NCBI RefSeq assembly: GCF_019351435.1
Contig: NZ_JAHWYN010000007.1
Location: 62,001 to 126,000 of the forward strand
Reading direction: 5' to 3'
Length of the DNA stretch: 64,000 nt
Source of the DNA: Flavobacterium taihuense
Lineage (GTDB): Bacteria; Bacteroidota; Bacteroidia; Flavobacteriales; Flavobacteriaceae
Shown: piece by piece, positions 45,003-54,824 of the stretch
How the letters are laid out: every line of letters begins with the position of its first letter
Numbering within the stretch: the stretch's first letter is position 1
Notes under the pieces: generated by a model
Told to the model about the DNA's origin: nothing
Databases searched by the model: none
The model's input: only the letters and a program-made list of their open reading frames with translations
Made by a program: the position numbers and the translations under genes

Positions 45003-45716
45003 TCAAAATAATTTTAGCTTTCCTATTCTTAACTTTAATCTAAACTTAAATAAACTATCTTCTCCTTTTATGTCTATTCTTTTTACTAAATAATTATTTT
45101 TAAACGGATAATCATTCACTCTGTTCCCTATTCTTAAACCATATTTTATTCCATTTTCACGCATTATTTTTTCAAAAACACCAAATTCAGTTTTTTTTCT
45201 AGAATAGTTCCCAAAAGGATATGCCAAAATAGGTCTTATATTTAATCGATTATCTTTTACAAAATCGTTACACTTTACAAAATCAATTTCCAATTCCTCT
45301 TTAGACAATGAACTATATCTTTTATGCTCAAATGAATGATAACCTAATTCAATAAAATTGCTATCCAATTCTTTTAATTGTTCTACACTCATTATTTTTT
45401 CTTTCCCTTCAATCCAATAATCAAAATTTCCAACGAAAGAAAATGGTATAAAAAAAGAAGCTTTTAATTGGTATTTTTTAAGTAAAGGAACTGCATATAT
45501 TAATTGACATTCGGTAACATCATCAAAAGTAAGAATAATACTTTTTTTTGGTAATTTTTCTAATTTTTCTAAATCCTTGAAATGGAATGTTGTATAATTA
45601 TTATCGTGTAAAAATTTAAATTGTGATTCTAATTTCGATATGGAAATATTTAAATTTAAAGATTTAGCGTCATCTTCAACAACATTATGGTACATTAAAA
45701 TGGGCAACTTAGACAT
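45003..45716 (-). CDS. Polysaccharide deacetylase (NodB-like)
   Basis: 237 residues. NodB motif 1 reads TFDDV (usually TFDDG) and motif 2 HSFEH (H-S/T-x2-H); PILAYPFGNYSRK matches motif 3 (RxPxG-like, modified). N-terminal LPILMYHNV is typical of this group. No signal peptide, so a cytosolic or membrane-associated role in trimming a sugar precursor is likely. Divergent from the GT9 gene. Confidence 0.85.
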   Translation of the reverse strand: MSKLPILMYHNVVEDDAKSLNLNISISKLESQFKFLHDNNYTTFHFKDLEKLEKLPKKSIILTFDDVTECQLIYAVPLLKKYQLKASFFIPFSFVGNFDYWIEGKEKIMSVEQLKELDSNFIELGYHSFEHKRYSSLSKEELEIDFVKCNDFVKDNRLNIRPILAYPFGNYSRKKTEFGVFEKIMRENGIKYGLRIGNRVNDYPFKNNYLVKRIDIKGEDSLFKFRLKLRIGKLKLF

Positions 45717-45732
45717 TTAGATATTTTTTTTG

Positions 45733-45740
45733 TAGTTTTG
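45733..45740 (+). promoter_or_regulatory. -7 promoter box of the GT9 gene
   Basis: TAGTTTTG, matches TAnnTTTG; 47 bases before the ATG at 45788. Confidence 0.5.
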
Positions 45741-45787
45741 TTGAACCCTCAAAAGTAATTTTTTTTTTATAATTAACCCTATCTATA

Positions 45788-46864
45788 ATGAAGTTTTTAG
45801 TAATTCAACAAAAAAGAGTTGGAGATGTATTGATTAGTACAATTATCTGCAATAACTTAAAAAAAAAATACCCTAATTCTACAATAGATTTCATGTGTTA
45901 TGCGAATAGCGTTGATGTACTAATTGGAAATCAAAACATTGACAATGTAATTGTTTTATCCCATAAAGTTAGAAAATCCTACTTTTCTTTATTTAAATTT
46001 ATTTTTGAAATTCGAGCCAAAAAATACGATGCCGTAATTGATGTTTACAATAAATTAGAAACAAATCTAATCACCTTATTTACTGGTGCTAATATAAAAG
46101 TTGCCTATCACAAATGGTACACCTCTTTATTTTACACTCATAATTTAAAGCGGTTTGACAATACAAAAAACACTAACTACGGTCTTGCAATTGAAAATAG
46201 ACTTTTATTATTGGCACCATTTAACATTGATAAAAACATAATAGATCCATACCCAAAATTATTTGTAAGTGATAAAGAAAATGAGGACACTCTTTCTCTT
46301 TTTGAACAACATAGAGTAAACAAAAACAACAAAATCATAATGATAAGCTTGTTGGGAAGTGAGGAAAACAAAACATATCCATTAGAATACATGGCTAGAG
46401 TTGTTGATTATGTTGCTAACAATAACGATGTGACTATTCTTTTCAATTATTTTCAAAATCAGATTGAAGATGCCAAGAAAATATACAATTCCTGTTCAAA
46501 AGACACTCAAGAAAAAATACATTTTGACCTATTAGGTGACGATTTAAGATCGTTCATTGCTATAATGAACCAATGTGATGTAATTATTGGAAATGATGGT
46601 GGAGCGATAAATATGGCCAAAGCATTAAACAAGCCTTCCTTTACGATTTTCTCCCCTTTTGTAGAAAAGAAAATTTGGGCTACTTTTGAAGACGGTTTAA
46701 AAAACATATCAGTTCATATTAACGATTTCAAACCCGAGTTAATTGTTGATGTTCACCATGATGAAATAAAGAAAAATGCATTTTCAGTATATCAACAATT
46801 TCCTCCAGAATTATTTAAGGAACAGATTAAGTTCTTCTTGGAACAAAATCTAGTTAGTATATAA
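45788..46864 (+). CDS. GT9 heptosyltransferase-like glycosyltransferase
   Basis: 358 residues, GT-B fold family 9 (ADP-heptose:LPS heptosyltransferases). N-terminal FLVIQQKRVGDVLISTIICNNLKKKYP matches the GDVLxxTP element, and CDVIIGNDGGAINMAKAL matches the C-terminal donor site, with GNDGG-x2-N in place of the common DSGxxH. Suggests lipopolysaccharide core assembly, but the sugar may not be heptose. Confidence 0.87.
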   Translation: MKFLVIQQKRVGDVLISTIICNNLKKKYPNSTIDFMCYANSVDVLIGNQNIDNVIVLSHKVRKSYFSLFKFIFEIRAKKYDAVIDVYNKLETNLITLFTGANIKVAYHKWYTSLFYTHNLKRFDNTKNTNYGLAIENRLLLLAPFNIDKNIIDPYPKLFVSDKENEDTLSLFEQHRVNKNNKIIMISLLGSEENKTYPLEYMARVVDYVANNNDVTILFNYFQNQIEDAKKIYNSCSKDTQEKIHFDLLGDDLRSFIAIMNQCDVIIGNDGGAINMAKALNKPSFTIFSPFVEKKIWATFEDGLKNISVHINDFKPELIVDVHHDEIKKNAFSVYQQFPPELFKEQIKFFLEQNLVSI

Positions 46865-46950
46865 AATTGAGTTTATATATACTTGTTTTTAATTATACCT
46901 TTTTAAAATCACACCTCTTAAATCTAAAATAATAATCTCATCAATATTAT

Positions 46951-47922
46951 ATGGACATTTCAATTATTATTGTTAACCACCGTAGTTGGAAGCCATTAGA
47001 AGTCTGTTTAGATTCAATCTCAGAAATAACCTCTCCAAAATTAAAATTTGAAGTTATAATTGTAGATAATTTTTCAAATGATGGACTGTTTGACCATTTC
47101 GTAAACAAATATTCAAACTTTATTTTTATCAAAAACAATAGTAATACTGGTTTTTCAAATGGTTGCAATATTGGTGCAAAAAATGCAAAAGGAAGCTATC
47201 TGTTCTTCCTTAATACCGATACAACAATTTCTCTTAATGCTCTAAGCATCCTCTATGAAACTTACAAAAAATATCCCGAAATAGGAATTTTATCATGTTT
47301 GCAAATAGATAAAAAAAATCATTATTTTAATCAAAAAAAGATTTTCCCTTCTTTTACTCAAGTCTTAGGAATAACTAGATTTTTTTATAGAAAACTCAAT
47401 AAAAAAAGATTACAAAAAAAATTCAACACTCATGACAATTTATTTTACCCAGATTGGGTTACTGGTTCAGTGATTTTTATAAGTAAAGATTGGTTTCAAA
47501 AAGTTAACGAATGGGATGACGATTATTGGCTGTACTTTGAAGATGTAGCTATTTGTAAAAAAATAGCTCAAAATAAAGGCAAAATTGCAGTGACTCGAGA
47601 TGTAACAATTTTTCATGAGCACGGAGGAGCATCAAGAATTGATTTTGAAACAGAGTGCATCAGCAAAACTGAAGTTATCATTTCTAATCACGTATATATA
47701 AACAACCATTTTAATAGTTTTAATAAAAACATATCGCACTTTTTACTAATAATCGGAATTCTTTCTGAAAAAATTATTTTGTCTTTTTTAAGCTTATTTC
47801 TTTTTTTAAATTTAAAGTTAAAAACAAACAAATACATTCTTAGAAATCTTTGTCTTTATTATTATAATGCCACCAAAAAACAGACTTGGTTGAGCCCAAG
47901 ATCCGTAAACTATCAAAAATGA
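46951..47922 (+). CDS. GT2 glycosyltransferase, rhamnosyltransferase-like
   Basis: 323 residues. SIIIVNHRSWKPLEVCLDSI, NTGFSNGCNIGAKNAKGSYLFFLNTDTTI and DDYWLYFEDVAICKKI (ED acid/base region) match the WbbL/RfbF group of GT2. One hydrophobic segment near the C-terminus (about 270-295). Its stop overlaps the next start (ATGA). Confidence 0.88.
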   Translation: MDISIIIVNHRSWKPLEVCLDSISEITSPKLKFEVIIVDNFSNDGLFDHFVNKYSNFIFIKNNSNTGFSNGCNIGAKNAKGSYLFFLNTDTTISLNALSILYETYKKYPEIGILSCLQIDKKNHYFNQKKIFPSFTQVLGITRFFYRKLNKKRLQKKFNTHDNLFYPDWVTGSVIFISKDWFQKVNEWDDDYWLYFEDVAICKKIAQNKGKIAVTRDVTIFHEHGGASRIDFETECISKTEVIISNHVYINNHFNSFNKNISHFLLIIGILSEKIILSFLSLFLFLNLKLKTNKYILRNLCLYYYNATKKQTWLSPRSVNYQK

Positions 47923-48692
47923 AAACGAATAGTCTCACAAAAAAATTATCAGTACTAATCATAACTTTAGACGAAGAGGAACATTTAAATGCTCTTTTAT
48001 CTGATCTTGATTTTGCTGATGAAATAGTAATTGTCGACTCCTTTAGTACAGATAATACTGAGATTATTTCAAAATCATTTTCTAAAGTAAAGTTCATTCA
48101 AAATAGATTTGAAAATTTCTCCAAACAAAGAAATTTTGCTATTTCACAATCAAAAAACGATTGGATATTATTTCTTGATGCTGATGAGCGGTTAACACCA
48201 GAATTAAAGAACGAAATTATTGAAACGTTACATAACAACCATTACTATTCTGCTTACTTTTTTGAAAGAATTTTTATGTTCGAGAATACAATATTAAAAT
48301 ATAGCGGGAATCAGACCGATAAAATATTTCGCCTTTTTGATAAAAATTTTGTAAGATATGACGAAAGAAGACTCGTTCATGAAAAATTAATAGTAAACGG
48401 CAAAATCGGTTTTTTAAAAAACAAACTAATACATTATTCTTATGCAAGCTACCGAGACTACAAAGAGAAAATTATTTTGTATGGGAAATTTAAAGCGAAA
48501 GAAAAATTCATAAAAAAAATTAAGCCTACATTTTTGCATCAACTTTTGCATCCCACCTATAATTTCATTTACAATTATGTAATTAGGTTAGGGATTCTTG
48601 ATGGTAAAAAAGGGATTATCATATGCTACCTTAATGCCTATTCCATTACTGTTCGATACCGAGAATTAAAAAAACTTTGGAGCCAAAATTAA
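47919..48692 (+). CDS. GT2 glycosyltransferase, WaaE-like
   Basis: 257 residues from the ATG at 47919, which overlaps the previous stop by four bases; an earlier TTG (47886) is rejected. LSVLIITLDEEEHLNALLSDL, IVDSFSTDNTE, ILFLDADERL. Related in plan to the GT2 at 44102. Convergent with the kinase gene with four bases between stops. Confidence 0.87.
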   Translation: MKTNSLTKKLSVLIITLDEEEHLNALLSDLDFADEIVIVDSFSTDNTEIISKSFSKVKFIQNRFENFSKQRNFAISQSKNDWILFLDADERLTPELKNEIIETLHNNHYYSAYFFERIFMFENTILKYSGNQTDKIFRLFDKNFVRYDERRLVHEKLIVNGKIGFLKNKLIHYSYASYRDYKEKIILYGKFKAKEKFIKKIKPTFLHQLLHPTYNFIYNYVIRLGILDGKKGIIICYLNAYSITVRYRELKKLWSQN

Positions 48693-48696
48693 CTTC

Positions 48697-49458
48697 TCAC
48701 TTCCAAAATTTAATTTTTGCCTTTATTCTTTTTTTTCTATAATATTTTTCTTGAAAATCATACGTGTATTTCCAGAGTGTTTCAAAAATTACATTCTCTG
48801 GTTTACCAGACAATTTTGAATATTCATTACTCATCACGGCTACCATTTCCTTGAGAGGTGTCAATCGACAAAGGTTTCTCATTCGCAATTCAAAAGACAT
48901 CGATTTATGAAATTCCATTCTATTCAAATCGACTAAAAAAAACTCATATTTATCTTCAGAAACTTTCTTAATCAAAGTATTCCCGGGAGAATGATCCTTA
49001 AACTCAATACCTTTTTGATGCAAGTTATATGAAAACCTAGTAAATTGACGTAAGATGTTTTCATGATCAGGATAATTTGGAATTTCCACCAGCTCCCTAT
49101 ACGTCAAATCACATTGAAGATGTTCGCTTGCATAATAACTATCTTTTAAACCTATCCAATTGTAATTTTCAAGATATGCCATAGGCTCTGGTGTACCAAT
49201 TCCTTTTTTCAATAAAAGAGTCGCATATTCAAAAGAACGTCTTGCCTTAGATTTTCTAAAATAAGCATAGGCAATTTTATTAATCAAATTGGGTACTTTG
49301 AATGACTTGATATTGATTGTTCTTCCGTCAATTTCAAATAACTTAATAGTATTTCTTTTTCCATCGCCAAATAGTTGCCCTCTGTATTTGAATTCAGATA
49401 TAAAAATTAAGATTTGATTTTCTATGGATTTAACAGATGGAGACAATATATATTTCAT
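48697..49458 (-). CDS. Lipopolysaccharide kinase, InaA/Kdo-kinase-like
   Basis: 253 residues with a protein-kinase-like fold. Catalytic loop FKDHSPGNTL (HxxxxN, preceded by D) and metal-binding FFLVDLNRM (Asp). This family phosphorylates Kdo or heptose in the LPS inner core. Its position among GT9 and WaaE-like genes supports a core role. Substrate not established. Confidence 0.83.
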   Translation of the reverse strand: MKYILSPSVKSIENQILIFISEFKYRGQLFGDGKRNTIKLFEIDGRTINIKSFKVPNLINKIAYAYFRKSKARRSFEYATLLLKKGIGTPEPMAYLENYNWIGLKDSYYASEHLQCDLTYRELVEIPNYPDHENILRQFTRFSYNLHQKGIEFKDHSPGNTLIKKVSEDKYEFFLVDLNRMEFHKSMSFELRMRNLCRLTPLKEMVAVMSNEYSKLSGKPENVIFETLWKYTYDFQEKYYRKKRIKAKIKFWK

Positions 49459-49479
49459 GAAAATAAATAGTTAGGTAGA

Positions 49480-49487
49480 CAAAAGTA
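49480..49487 (-). promoter_or_regulatory. -7 promoter box of the LPS kinase gene
   Basis: TACTTTTG on the minus strand, perfect match, 21 bases before the start codon. Confidence 0.55.
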
Positions 49488-49519
49488 GGTATTGCTTTCT
49501 AGACTTCAAATATTTTATG

Positions 49520-49527
49520 TAATTTTG
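49520..49527 (+). promoter_or_regulatory. -7 promoter box of the GT2 operon
   Basis: TAATTTTG, perfect match, 15 bases before the ATG at 49543. Back-to-back with the kinase promoter. It also argues against the TTG start at 49492. Confidence 0.55.
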
Positions 49528-49542
49528 CTCAAATTTCAACCT

Positions 49543-50337
49543 ATGATTTACCCGAGTTGTACTTTAGTCACTCCTACCTATAATTGGCCCGAAGCTTTAA
49601 ACTTATTACTTCTTAGCATATTAGAACAAACTGTTTTGCCAAACGAAGTAATTATAGCTGATGACGGTTCCACTGAAGATACAAAAAAAATAATATCCGA
49701 ATTTCAAAAAACATTTCCTGTACCGTTACTTCATATTTGGCACGAAGATATCAGAAACAGAAAGCCAGCAATAATGAATAAAGCCATTGCTGCTGCAAAA
49801 TGTGATTATATTATTGAAATCGATGGAGACATTATAATGAACAAATTTTTCATAGAAGATCATTTAACTTTTGCAAAAAAAGGTCATTATCTATTTGGTT
49901 CTCGTGTTAATATAAAAAAAAGCTTTTTAACTGAATTATTTTCAAAAAAAACGATTCAATTCAACTTACTTTCTAAAGGAATTAAAAAAAGAGGAAGAAC
50001 TATCAGAATACCATTTTTAATGCGTTTTTCTAAAAGTGTTACTAAGCGTTCCTCTAAATTAAGAGGATGTAATATGTCTTTTTGGAAAAACGATTTTATA
50101 AAAATCAATGGGTTTAATGAAAACTTAGTTGGATGGGGAATTGACGATTCAGAAATGATACAACGCATGCATAATGTTGGAATACTAGGAAAAAGATTAA
50201 AACATTGCGGAATTGCCTATCATATCTATCACAAAGAACAATCAAGGAGCCAACTTGACATTAATGATGAAATTTTAAAACAAACAACCGAAAAAAAATT
50301 AACTTTCATCGAAAAAGGAATCAACCAATATTTATAA
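49543..50337 (+). CDS. GT2 glycosyltransferase with GT7-like C-terminal domain
   Basis: 264 residues. CTLVTPTYNWPEALNLLLLSI, DDGSTEDT, IEIDGDIIM (DxD), and GWGIDDSEMIQRM, which matches the Glyco_transf_7C motif of chondroitin-synthase-like enzymes. ATG 49543 is chosen from the promoter position and alignment. One base separates its stop from the next start. Confidence 0.87.
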   Translation: MIYPSCTLVTPTYNWPEALNLLLLSILEQTVLPNEVIIADDGSTEDTKKIISEFQKTFPVPLLHIWHEDIRNRKPAIMNKAIAAAKCDYIIEIDGDIIMNKFFIEDHLTFAKKGHYLFGSRVNIKKSFLTELFSKKTIQFNLLSKGIKKRGRTIRIPFLMRFSKSVTKRSSKLRGCNMSFWKNDFIKINGFNENLVGWGIDDSEMIQRMHNVGILGKRLKHCGIAYHIYHKEQSRSQLDINDEILKQTTEKKLTFIEKGINQYL

Positions 50338-50338
50338 C

Positions 50339-51262
50339 ATGTTTGACATAGCCATAATTCTAATTAATTATAATTCTAGTGAACATACTATAAATTGTAT
50401 TCAATCCATTATAAACAAGACTTCCCAGGAAATAAACTATCAAATTATCATAACCGATAATTGCTCAAAAAAGGAAGATTATTTAGCCCTTAAAGCCTTT
50501 TGTGATAGTATATCTATTTCTAATCTTGAACTCCACCGAAGCAACATAAATACAGGTTTTGGCGGAGGAAATATGTTTGCACTCCGCTATACAAATGCAA
50601 AATATTATGCCTTTATTAATAACGACACTCTATTCTTAAATGATTGCTTATTAATTCTTAAAACCGCCTTAGACAATAATCCAAGTATTGGAATTGCTGG
50701 CGCTCAAGCATATAAAGAGAATAGAGATTTTATGATTTCGCTAGATCATTTTGCTTCACCATCAAGGGAAATTCTTGGTAGAAATTTCCTTGAATTCATC
50801 AATCCTAAAAAACATCCTAAAAGAAAAAAAAGATATTCTGCTCCAATACAAGTTAACTTTATACCTGGTAGTTTTATGTTCTTAAGAGCTACTGATTTTA
50901 ATGAAATTGGTGGCTTTGACACCACAATCTTTCTTTACTATGAGGAAACCGATTTATGTTTAAGATTAGCCAAAAAAACTAAATATGCCTATTTAATTCC
51001 AGAAGCTGAATTTATTCATTTACATGGTGCCAGCACAGAAAAATCGATTGCGATAAAAAAAGAATTAAAAATTTCATTACTCTATATATTAAGAAAACAC
51101 TATGGTTACTTAGGATATAAAATCGTTTTAATTTACCTGATATTAAAGTACTTTATCAGTAGTGTTTTTAAACTAAAAAACCGTTCTCTTTTCCTTTTAT
51201 TATTAAGCGGAGCTCCCATAAGTAAATCATTAAAAACAGAACAAAAAATAATAACAGTATAA
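50339..51262 (+). CDS. GT2 glycosyltransferase, rhamnosyltransferase-like
   Basis: 307 residues. IAIILINYNSSEHTINCIQSI, NTGFGGGNMFALRYTNAKYYAFINNDTLF, IPGSFMFLRATDFNEIGGFD and YYEETDLCLRL. A hydrophobic stretch near 250-265 may bind the membrane. Its stop overlaps the next start by one base (TAATG). The N-terminus resembles the gene at 46951. Confidence 0.88.
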   Translation: MFDIAIILINYNSSEHTINCIQSIINKTSQEINYQIIITDNCSKKEDYLALKAFCDSISISNLELHRSNINTGFGGGNMFALRYTNAKYYAFINNDTLFLNDCLLILKTALDNNPSIGIAGAQAYKENRDFMISLDHFASPSREILGRNFLEFINPKKHPKRKKRYSAPIQVNFIPGSFMFLRATDFNEIGGFDTTIFLYYEETDLCLRLAKKTKYAYLIPEAEFIHLHGASTEKSIAIKKELKISLLYILRKHYGYLGYKIVLIYLILKYFISSVFKLKNRSLFLLLLSGAPISKSLKTEQKIITV

Positions 51263-53301
51263 TGAAAATCACCAAAAAAATAAAACATTATTTAACAAGA
51301 ATTCGACGCGTTAGTCAGCTTGAAAAAGAGAATTCTAAAATAGTGGTTAAACCTTTGGATGAATTAAACCGAGTACCTTTGTTCTTTGATTCATCTAACA
51401 GACCTAAAGTCTCTATCATAATCCCATTTTATAATGAAGAGATTTACACTTGGAATTGCCTCCTTTTTTTAAACAAATATTTGACAAATGAAATCCCTTT
51501 TGAGATTTTGTTATTTGATGACAATAGTACTGAAAAAAATGACTTTTCTTTAATAAAAGGCATTTCAATTCATAGAAACAATGAGAATTTAGGCTTTTTA
51601 AAAAATATTAATAAAGGGATTCAATTAGCCAAAGGAGAGTACATCTATATCCTAAACAATGACACTGAAGTACAGGAGAATTTTTTAAAAGAATTATTTT
51701 ATGTATTCGAGAATTTTAAAAATGTTGGTGCTGTTGGATCAAAATTAATCAATCCAAACTGGAGTCTTCAAGAAGCGGGCTCAGTTTTCATGAAGGACTT
51801 TAATATTAGGCAAATTGTTACGAATAAGAAAACGTTCTATCCTGAGGTAAACTATATTGTAAAAGTAGATTATTGTTCCGGTTGCAGTCTGCTATTTAAG
51901 AAATTGGACGACAATGGGAATCTTAATTTATTTGACGAACAATTTGCTCCAGCATATTTTGAAGAGACTGACTTTTGTTTCAATTTGAAATATATACAAA
52001 AAAAAGAAATATACTACACTCCATTTTCAGAAGTAGTACATTACAACGGAACAACTTACAATTCTCTTAAAAATAAAGTCTTAGGCCAAAACGAAAAAAA
52101 AGATGCTCTTTTTAAAACCAATTCAGAAAAATTCAAAACGAAATGGAGCAAACAGCTTCAAGAAATAAAAGAGACTACCATAGAAGGTAGAATCCAAGAA
52201 ATATACGAAAATAAATCGATAGTCTTTTTTAATGGAATAATTCCTGAATATGATAAAGATTCTGGTTCCAACAGACTGAAAGAAATAATAACCAGCTATA
52301 TAGAACTCGATTATCACGTAACATTAATATGCAAATTTGTTTACAAAGACAATAATTACATTTCTGCTTATGAAAAATTGGGCGTTAATGTATTTTATGA
52401 GCACAAAAAATTTACGGGTTTCGAAAAATATCTACTCGATCAAAAAATAAAAGCATCTATTGCCTGGTTTCACAGTCCAATGGAATTCATTGATTTTTAT
52501 AAAGTAGCTAAAAAAATATTTCCAATGGCTAAATTCGTTTATGACATGGTAGATATTCATCATTTAAGATACAAAAGAGCTATTGAGCTGGAGCCTACTA
52601 AAATATCGTTCAGAAAAAAATACATTCGCTACAAAAACCTAGAATATAAATCCTCAAAATTAGCCGATTATGTTATCACTATTTCAAAATTTGAAGAGGA
52701 CTATATGAAATCTGTCTGTGATGAAAATAAAATAATAACGATTTCAAATATTCATTATCCAAAAATAAATAGTGATAAAACTTTGCCATTTGAGGAAAGA
52801 AAAGATGTCTTATTTATAGGTTCTGCACACACACCAAACGTAGATGCTCTTTATTATTTATATAACGAAATAATGCCTTTGGTTTGGAATAAAATCCCTG
52901 ACTTAAATGTAAATATTATTGGGTCAGTAGATAATGAAATAAAGGATATTGATCACCCAAATTTTATCTTTTGGGGATATGTTGAAAATATTGACAATTT
53001 TTTTATTTCGAATAAATTTATGATTGCGCCACTAAGATATGGAGCCGGTGTCAAAGGAAAAATTGGGCAAGCTTTTGAATATTACCTACCTGTTGTCACC
53101 TCATCAATAGGTGCTGAAGGAATGCATCTAACAAACAATGAAAATGCTTTGATTGAAGATAGCAAAGAGGGGTTTGCAAATGCCATAATTAACTTATATG
53201 ACAATAAAGAATTATGGAAAAAACTACAAGATAACTCTGAAAAAAGTTTATTGCCTTTTTCAAGAAAAATATTAAAAGACACTCTTTTAACAATAAAATA
53301 A
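51262..53301 (+). CDS. Two-domain GT2-GT4 glycosyltransferase
   Basis: 679 residues. N-terminal GT2 (about 45-290): VSIIIPFYNEEIYTWNCLLFL, LNNDTEV, YFEETDFCFNL. C-terminal GT4 (about 315-679): SGSNRLKEIITSY, FIGSAHTPNVDALYYL, APLRYGAGVKGKIGQAFEYYLPVVTSSIGAEGM (the E-x7-E donor site region). Probably adds two sugars in turn. Coupled to the previous gene by overlap and convergent with the GT4 gene at 53313. Confidence 0.9.
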   Translation: MKITKKIKHYLTRIRRVSQLEKENSKIVVKPLDELNRVPLFFDSSNRPKVSIIIPFYNEEIYTWNCLLFLNKYLTNEIPFEILLFDDNSTEKNDFSLIKGISIHRNNENLGFLKNINKGIQLAKGEYIYILNNDTEVQENFLKELFYVFENFKNVGAVGSKLINPNWSLQEAGSVFMKDFNIRQIVTNKKTFYPEVNYIVKVDYCSGCSLLFKKLDDNGNLNLFDEQFAPAYFEETDFCFNLKYIQKKEIYYTPFSEVVHYNGTTYNSLKNKVLGQNEKKDALFKTNSEKFKTKWSKQLQEIKETTIEGRIQEIYENKSIVFFNGIIPEYDKDSGSNRLKEIITSYIELDYHVTLICKFVYKDNNYISAYEKLGVNVFYEHKKFTGFEKYLLDQKIKASIAWFHSPMEFIDFYKVAKKIFPMAKFVYDMVDIHHLRYKRAIELEPTKISFRKKYIRYKNLEYKSSKLADYVITISKFEEDYMKSVCDENKIITISNIHYPKINSDKTLPFEERKDVLFIGSAHTPNVDALYYLYNEIMPLVWNKIPDLNVNIIGSVDNEIKDIDHPNFIFWGYVENIDNFFISNKFMIAPLRYGAGVKGKIGQAFEYYLPVVTSSIGAEGMHLTNNENALIEDSKEGFANAIINLYDNKELWKKLQDNSEKSLLPFSRKILKDTLLTIK

Positions 53302-53312
53302 ACTTTTTCTAT

Positions 53313-54449
53313 TTAATTAAAAATAGCATCAATTTTTTTATAACAAGTTTCTTTATCATTATTAATAATGAAATACTCTCTTCCAAAATTAGATATTTCA
53401 AAATAATATTTTTTATCACTAAGCAATAATTCTATACTTCTTGCAAATTCTTGAGGATTATCTGTTACCAGACATCCATTATTAAACTTACTGCTCATGC
53501 CATCCACTCCTCGTGTATTACACACAATTGGCAAACCGAAAGATAAAGCTTCAATTACCTTAATTTTTAAGCCTGTTCCAGAAAGCATTGGACAAATAGC
53601 CACTTTGGATTGTAAATAATAGTCATTCAGATTCTCTGCAAAACGTATCTTGACAATATTCTCATCATCTTGAATATAATCACAAACCTTGCCAATTACA
53701 ACAATATTGATTTCTTTACTCAATAATGGAAATACCTCTTTAAAAAACCAATTTGCCGCTGACACATTATGAGAGTTACTACTAGCTACATAAATCAAAT
53801 CGTATTTTTTTTCAACTCCCTTTTCGGTCAAATTATTCTCAATTATATGCGAGAGCGTAATAACTTCCTTCCGCATGAATTGAGAAAACAAATAATTTTC
53901 CTCAACTGAAATAACAAATATTTTATCAAATTTTCTTAGTAATTCAATTTCTTTTTGAAAGTATTTTCCAAGGCTGAAACTTCGCAAATATTGAAATTGG
54001 GATGTCAAAAAATCGTGTGTATCAATACAAAGTTTTGCTTCTTTTATATATGGATTATCAATCACTAATTCAGCCCAGTAGGCATACGAAATTATAATAT
54101 AGTCGTATTCATTAGACTTCAAAATAGAGTTAAAATAAGATTGGTGATAGATTCTTATCCTATTAAAATGCTTGATTCTTCCGAAAATTAAATTTGGAAG
54201 CGAATAACAAAAAAAATAAATGATTTTGTTACTCTTTCTTTTAAATTCTTTTAATAAATAGCCTTTATTAATTAAGCCATTTGAAGTCAATTCGTTAATT
54301 GAATCAAGAGAAAAATCCTTGGACTCAACTCCCACAAGATCCACTTCAATAGAACGACTCTTGAAATAATGCAAAAGAGCATTAGCTCTTGAATTATTTC
54401 CTTGATTCAATAATAGAGGATTTTCAGGATAGAAATAAAGTATTCGCAT
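53313..54449 (-). CDS. GT4 glycosyltransferase
   Basis: 378 residues, GT-B fold. N-terminal ILYFYPENPLLLNQGNNSRANALLHYF, then a C-terminal donor domain: YVASSNSHNVSAANWFF and CPMLSGTGLKIKVIEALSFGLPIVCNTRGVDGM. The C-terminal half resembles the GT4 domain of the adjacent fused enzyme (xSHNVxAxxWF, GxGLKxKVxEA). 11 bases between convergent stops. Confidence 0.87.
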   Translation of the reverse strand: MRILYFYPENPLLLNQGNNSRANALLHYFKSRSIEVDLVGVESKDFSLDSINELTSNGLINKGYLLKEFKRKSNKIIYFFCYSLPNLIFGRIKHFNRIRIYHQSYFNSILKSNEYDYIIISYAYWAELVIDNPYIKEAKLCIDTHDFLTSQFQYLRSFSLGKYFQKEIELLRKFDKIFVISVEENYLFSQFMRKEVITLSHIIENNLTEKGVEKKYDLIYVASSNSHNVSAANWFFKEVFPLLSKEINIVVIGKVCDYIQDDENIVKIRFAENLNDYYLQSKVAICPMLSGTGLKIKVIEALSFGLPIVCNTRGVDGMSSKFNNGCLVTDNPQEFARSIELLLSDKKYYFEISNFGREYFIINNDKETCYKKIDAIFN

Positions 54450-54824
54450 TAAAAAAATATTTAAGTAAAAGTAAATTTATTAATTGATAAAACATCAAAA
54501 AAAAGTGACAAAATAAACTTTTACTATTCTACAACAAGTAAAAAAAAACAAACACATTGGGCTACAAATAATTAAACCCGATAATTTGATTTATTGTTTT
54601 ATTAAATTAAAAACTTAAAAAAATTAACAGCAAAAAAGTTATTTTTGCAGTACTGTAAAGATAAAACCATATATTTAATTCACTACAAAAACTGGTAAAA
54701 ATAAATAAGCTTATTTAAGCTAAACAACTTACTTCAAATCATAAGAGTTTACCATAAATTGAATTTGAAATGTTTCTTAAAAAACAAAGTTAAAGATAGC
54801 TGAAATTTAAATTTGATGATTTTC
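54450..54824. other. AT-rich divergent intergenic region
   Basis: 375 bases, very AT-rich, between the divergent GT4 and RfaS-like genes. -7-like boxes on the plus strand at 54640-54647 (TATTTTTG) and 54808-54815 (TAAATTTG); a TACTTTTA variant near 54467 on the minus strand. No frame, hairpin terminator or RNA was recognised. Confidence 0.5.
54808..54815 (+). promoter_or_regulatory. -7 promoter box before the first RfaS-like gene
   Basis: TAAATTTG, perfect match, 9 bases before ATG 54825, so the transcript would have almost no leader. Confidence 0.45.

Noticed and set aside
47886..47918. TTG start for the GT2 gene at 47919
   Set aside because: It adds unconserved residues; the ATG overlapping the previous stop is the usual coupled arrangement.
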